Source: CAZMPJ01 sp964568455
Lineage (GTDB): Bacteria; Margulisbacteria; WOR-1; O2-12-FULL-45-9
DNA length: 14,024 bases
Direction of reading: 5' to 3'
Assembly: GCA_964568455.1 (NCBI GenBank)
Contig: CAZMPJ010000016.1
Coordinates: 1 to 14,024 of the forward strand
In this document: piece after piece, positions 12,279 through 14,024 of the stretch
Numbering within the stretch: position 1 is the first letter of the stretch
Layout of the letters: the number at the start of each line of letters is the position of its first letter
The notes under the pieces: generated by a model
Told to the model about the DNA's origin: nothing
What the model saw: the letters and a program-made list of their open reading frames with translations, nothing else
Databases searched by the model: none
Position numbers and translations under genes: made by a program

Positions 12279-13428
12279 GGAGCTTTAACGCGTCTGCTAC
12301 TAAAAACAAAGACCCGGTAACTAGTACGGGTGGATGCTTTTTAGCCCTCTTTAAGGCTTGTCTTAGGGGAACAGAATCTTTGAACCTGCGGGCCTGCTTA
12401 TGAGTTGATTGGGTGACGATTAGTTGCTTGGTTATGGGCTTTAAAAGTCGCAGCATTTTGGGGTAATCCTTATCCCTTTGGCAGCCAAAAACTACAGTGC
12501 CAAATCGTTCCTTAATCATAACCTTAAATGCTTTTATACCGGCTGGGTTATGGGCTCCATCTACCATGATCAAAGGCCTCTTTTTCACGACCTGAAAACG
12601 ACCCGGCCAATCAACCCTTTTAAGCCCAAGTTTTATGGCTTTTTTGGAGACCTTTATGTTAGCTAATAGTATTGCCGAAAGCGCACAGGCCTTGTTTATA
12701 TCTTGGATAGAACCTGAGACGGAACCTTTCTGTTTCATCAACAACAATAAACTGTTTTTCTTCTTACATACTTGCTTAATAACTGACAAAGGAGCGGGCT
12801 TATTTTCGGCTGTAACCACTGGAATTCCAGGCTTAATAATAGCTGCCTTTTCCTTGGCAATTTTGGTTAACGAATTACCCAGAACCCTTGTGTGTTCCAG
12901 CTCAATATTAGTGATAACTGAAACCAAAGGAGTAAGCACATTAGTAGCATCCAGCCTGCCCCCCATCCCCACCTCCACCACCGCGTAATCAACTTTCTTC
13001 TTTGCAAAATACCAGAAGGCTACTGCTGTTAAAGCTTCAAACACAGTTGGGGTTTTTCTTTGTTTTTCGTTTGCAACCCCACAATGAATTGTGGGGAATA
13101 ATTCCCCATATTTTAATATGGGGTTTTTAACGATATCTCTTATAATACCAAGACCTTTTTCAAAATCTTTCTCCCCAATATCTTTCCCATTAACCTTAAT
13201 TCTCTCATTATATTTAAACAAATGAGGCGAAGTATAAAGTCCAACCTTATAGCCTGCTTCTTTTAAAATTGAAGCAATCGTAGCTGCGGTTGAACCTTTG
13301 CCATTGGTGCCGGCAATGTGGATGGATTTGAATTTTTGCTGCGGATTATCTAGCTTTTTCAAAAGCGCAGTTATGCGCTCTAATCCTAAGTTGATTCCAA
13401 ACTTTTCTAAAGATTCTAAATATTTCAC
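12268..13428 (-). CDS. folC: Folylpolyglutamate synthase / dihydrofolate synthase FolC
   Basis: FolC adds glutamate to folates, and in most bacteria also to dihydropteroate, in an ATP-dependent Mur-ligase-type reaction in the cytoplasm. Motifs in order: ATP-binding loop HIAGTNGKGS (37-46), TSPHL (66-70), FEALTAVAFWYF (130-141), EVGMGGRLDATN (152-163), ITNIELEHTRVLG (172-184), IAKEKAAIIKPG (190-201), and C-terminal DWPGRFQV with VDGAHNPAG (289-297). Length 386 aa is shorter than the common 420-430, mainly from a reduced stretch near residues 225-245. In contrast, residues 102-118 are extra relative to typical members and are coded by a composite palindrome (separate entry). The start is GTG (complement of 13426-13428), overlapping the upstream TGA by 4 nt. 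No Shine-Dalgarno is visible, so translation is probably coupled. Confidence 0.95.
   Translation of the reverse strand: MKYLESLEKFGINLGLERITALLKKLDNPQQKFKSIHIAGTNGKGSTAATIASILKEAGYKVGLYTSPHLFKYNERIKVNGKDIGEKDFEKGLGIIRDIVKNPILKYGELFPTIHCGVANEKQRKTPTVFEALTAVAFWYFAKKKVDYAVVEVGMGGRLDATNVLTPLVSVITNIELEHTRVLGNSLTKIAKEKAAIIKPGIPVVTAENKPAPLSVIKQVCKKKNSLLLLMKQKGSVSGSIQDINKACALSAILLANIKVSKKAIKLGLKRVDWPGRFQVVKKRPLIMVDGAHNPAGIKAFKVMIKERFGTVVFGCQRDKDYPKMLRLLKPITKQLIVTQSTHKQARRFKDSVPLRQALKRAKKHPPVLVTGSLFLVADALKLLDA
13077..13123. repeat. Composite palindromic element inside folC
   Basis: Two perfect 20-bp hairpins stand 7 bp apart: CCCCACAAT-GA-ATTGTGGGG (13077-13096) and CCCCATATT-TT-AATATGGGG (13104-13123). 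Their inner arms also form a third palindrome, GGGGAAT-A-ATTCCCC (13093-13107), so the DNA or RNA can fold two ways. It is in frame within folC, codes residues 102-118 (NPILKYGELFPTIHCGV) with no stop, and sits between conserved motifs where FolC length varies. No second copy is present in this window. A 9-bp word GGGGTTTTT flanks it at 13049-13057 and 13120-13128. Confidence 0.85.
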
Positions 13429-14024
13429 AACATCATCAAGTTAAAGATAAAACTTATAACTGACCATAATAAAATCTGGGTGGGAGGAAAAATCAAGATT
13501 AACAAAAGCACAAAAAAACCATAGGGCTCTAAGCGGGAAATAAAATCAGAATAGGGAGAAGGAAGCAGCATTTGAAAAAGTCGCGAACCATCCAAAGGAG
13601 GAATCGGCAGTAAATTAAACACTGCCAGGACAATATTAATTCTTACTCCAAAAATTAAAGCATGAGCAATAATGGCTGGAAAAGGAACAAATTTAACTAG
13701 GATAGCTAAAATCCAGGCAACCATTAAATTAGTAATAATCCCGGCTGAACTGACCCAGATCATGCCTTTTTTATAATCAGTAAAGTTATAAGGATTAATC
13801 GGCACTGGTTTGGCCCAGCCAAAAATAATTGGCGCACCGGATAATAATAAAAAGATAGGAAGAAGTGTGCCAAATAAATCTAAGTGGGGAATGGGATTCA
13901 GGGTTAACCTTCCATACATGCGAGCAGTGTCGTCCCCCATCATTTCTGCCACTTTTCCATGAGCAATCTCATGCAAAATAATTGAATACAGCAAAATAAA
14001 CGCAATCAACAAATAAAATAACAT
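13425..14024 (-). CDS. Site-2-protease-like M50 family membrane metallopeptidase (may extend past the window edge)
   Basis: This is an intramembrane zinc protease of family M50. The N-terminal helix contains HEIAH at residues 18-22 (HExxH, zinc ligands and catalytic Glu), followed by the family pattern GDDTARMYGRLTLNPIPHLD. A second conserved block, NLLPIPPLDGSR (137-148), supplies the LDG aspartate, the third zinc ligand. Five to six membrane helices are predictable. The product is the compact 199-aa type without a PDZ domain; its substrate is unknown. An ATG lies exactly at the window edge (complement of 14022-14024), which fits the normal position of HExxH near residue 20, but an upstream start outside the window cannot be excluded. 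Its TGA stop overlaps the folC GTG start by 4 nt. Confidence 0.88.
   Translation of the reverse strand: MLFYLLIAFILLYSIILHEIAHGKVAEMMGDDTARMYGRLTLNPIPHLDLFGTLLPIFLLLSGAPIIFGWAKPVPINPYNFTDYKKGMIWVSSAGIITNLMVAWILAILVKFVPFPAIIAHALIFGVRINIVLAVFNLLPIPPLDGSRLFQMLLPSPYSDFISRLEPYGFFVLLLILIFPPTQILLWSVISFIFNLMML

Noticed and set aside
12635..12988. Plus-strand frame of about 117 codons opposite folC, and many similar plus-strand frames elsewhere.
   Set aside because: They lie fully opposite well-supported minus-strand genes, show no recognisable motifs or ribosome sites and fit antisense shadows.
13077..13123. The folC palindromes as an intrinsic terminator or CRISPR repeat.
   Set aside because: They lie in the middle of an intact gene, no spacer-repeat periodicity is present, and the hairpin stems are only half GC. 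Some effect on transcript folding is possible but not supported as termination.
13049..13128. GGGGTTTTT at 13049-13057 and 13120-13128 as a target-site duplication flanking the folC palindrome.
   Set aside because: The two copies are 71 bp apart, which is not a multiple of three, so a simple insertion with duplication would have broken the folC frame. The word is also low-complexity. The true element ends are not determined.

Overview
The window is a solid block of minus-strand coding sequence from a diderm (Gram-negative-type), flagellated, AT-rich bacterium. P-ring (FlgI) and L-ring (FlgH) proteins imply a peptidoglycan layer and an outer membrane. Gene content and style would fit an uncultivated lineage such as Margulisbacteria/WOR-1 or Omnitrophota, but the sequence alone does not settle the phylum. 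Eighteen genes read right to left, with gaps of at most 34 nt and many 1-17 nt overlaps. There is no plus-strand gene, RNA gene, CRISPR array or insertion sequence, and no gene-free stretch longer than 34 bases.

In transcription order (right to left): (1) a site-2-protease-like M50 membrane peptidase, at the window edge, and folC; (2) a cell-shape cluster of a SPOR-domain membrane protein, mreB, mreC, mreD and mrdA (PBP2), making up the lateral-wall elongation machine; (3) ribosomal protein L25 with a long repetitive acidic/Pro-Ala tail; (4) a FliK-like protein paired with a stand-alone FlhB C-terminal-domain protein, probably the export-specificity switch; (5) flagellar rod and ring genes flgF, flgG, flgA, flgH, flgI and flgJ (rod-binding domain only), then a sigma-28-like factor and the start of flgB, which runs off the left end.

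The genes form a physically continuous unit, but it probably has internal starts. The three widest gaps each carry a sigma70-type promoter-like sequence with a 17-bp spacer. The one before flgF is an exact consensus match (TTGACA, 17 bp, TATAAT). At flgF and at the SPOR gene the -10 box lies only 8-9 nt from the ATG and no Shine-Dalgarno is visible, which predicts near-leaderless mRNAs. The flgF promoter would place the rod/ring genes and the embedded sigma factor under housekeeping control, as expected for early flagellar genes.

Other unusual points: a compact 47-bp composite palindrome lies in frame inside folC; the flgI signal peptide is coded by a degenerate heptanucleotide tandem repeat and the flgH signal peptide by another short repeat; FlgH lacks the usual lipobox cysteine; and the sigma factor has a Lys/Glu-rich segment where region 3 is expected.
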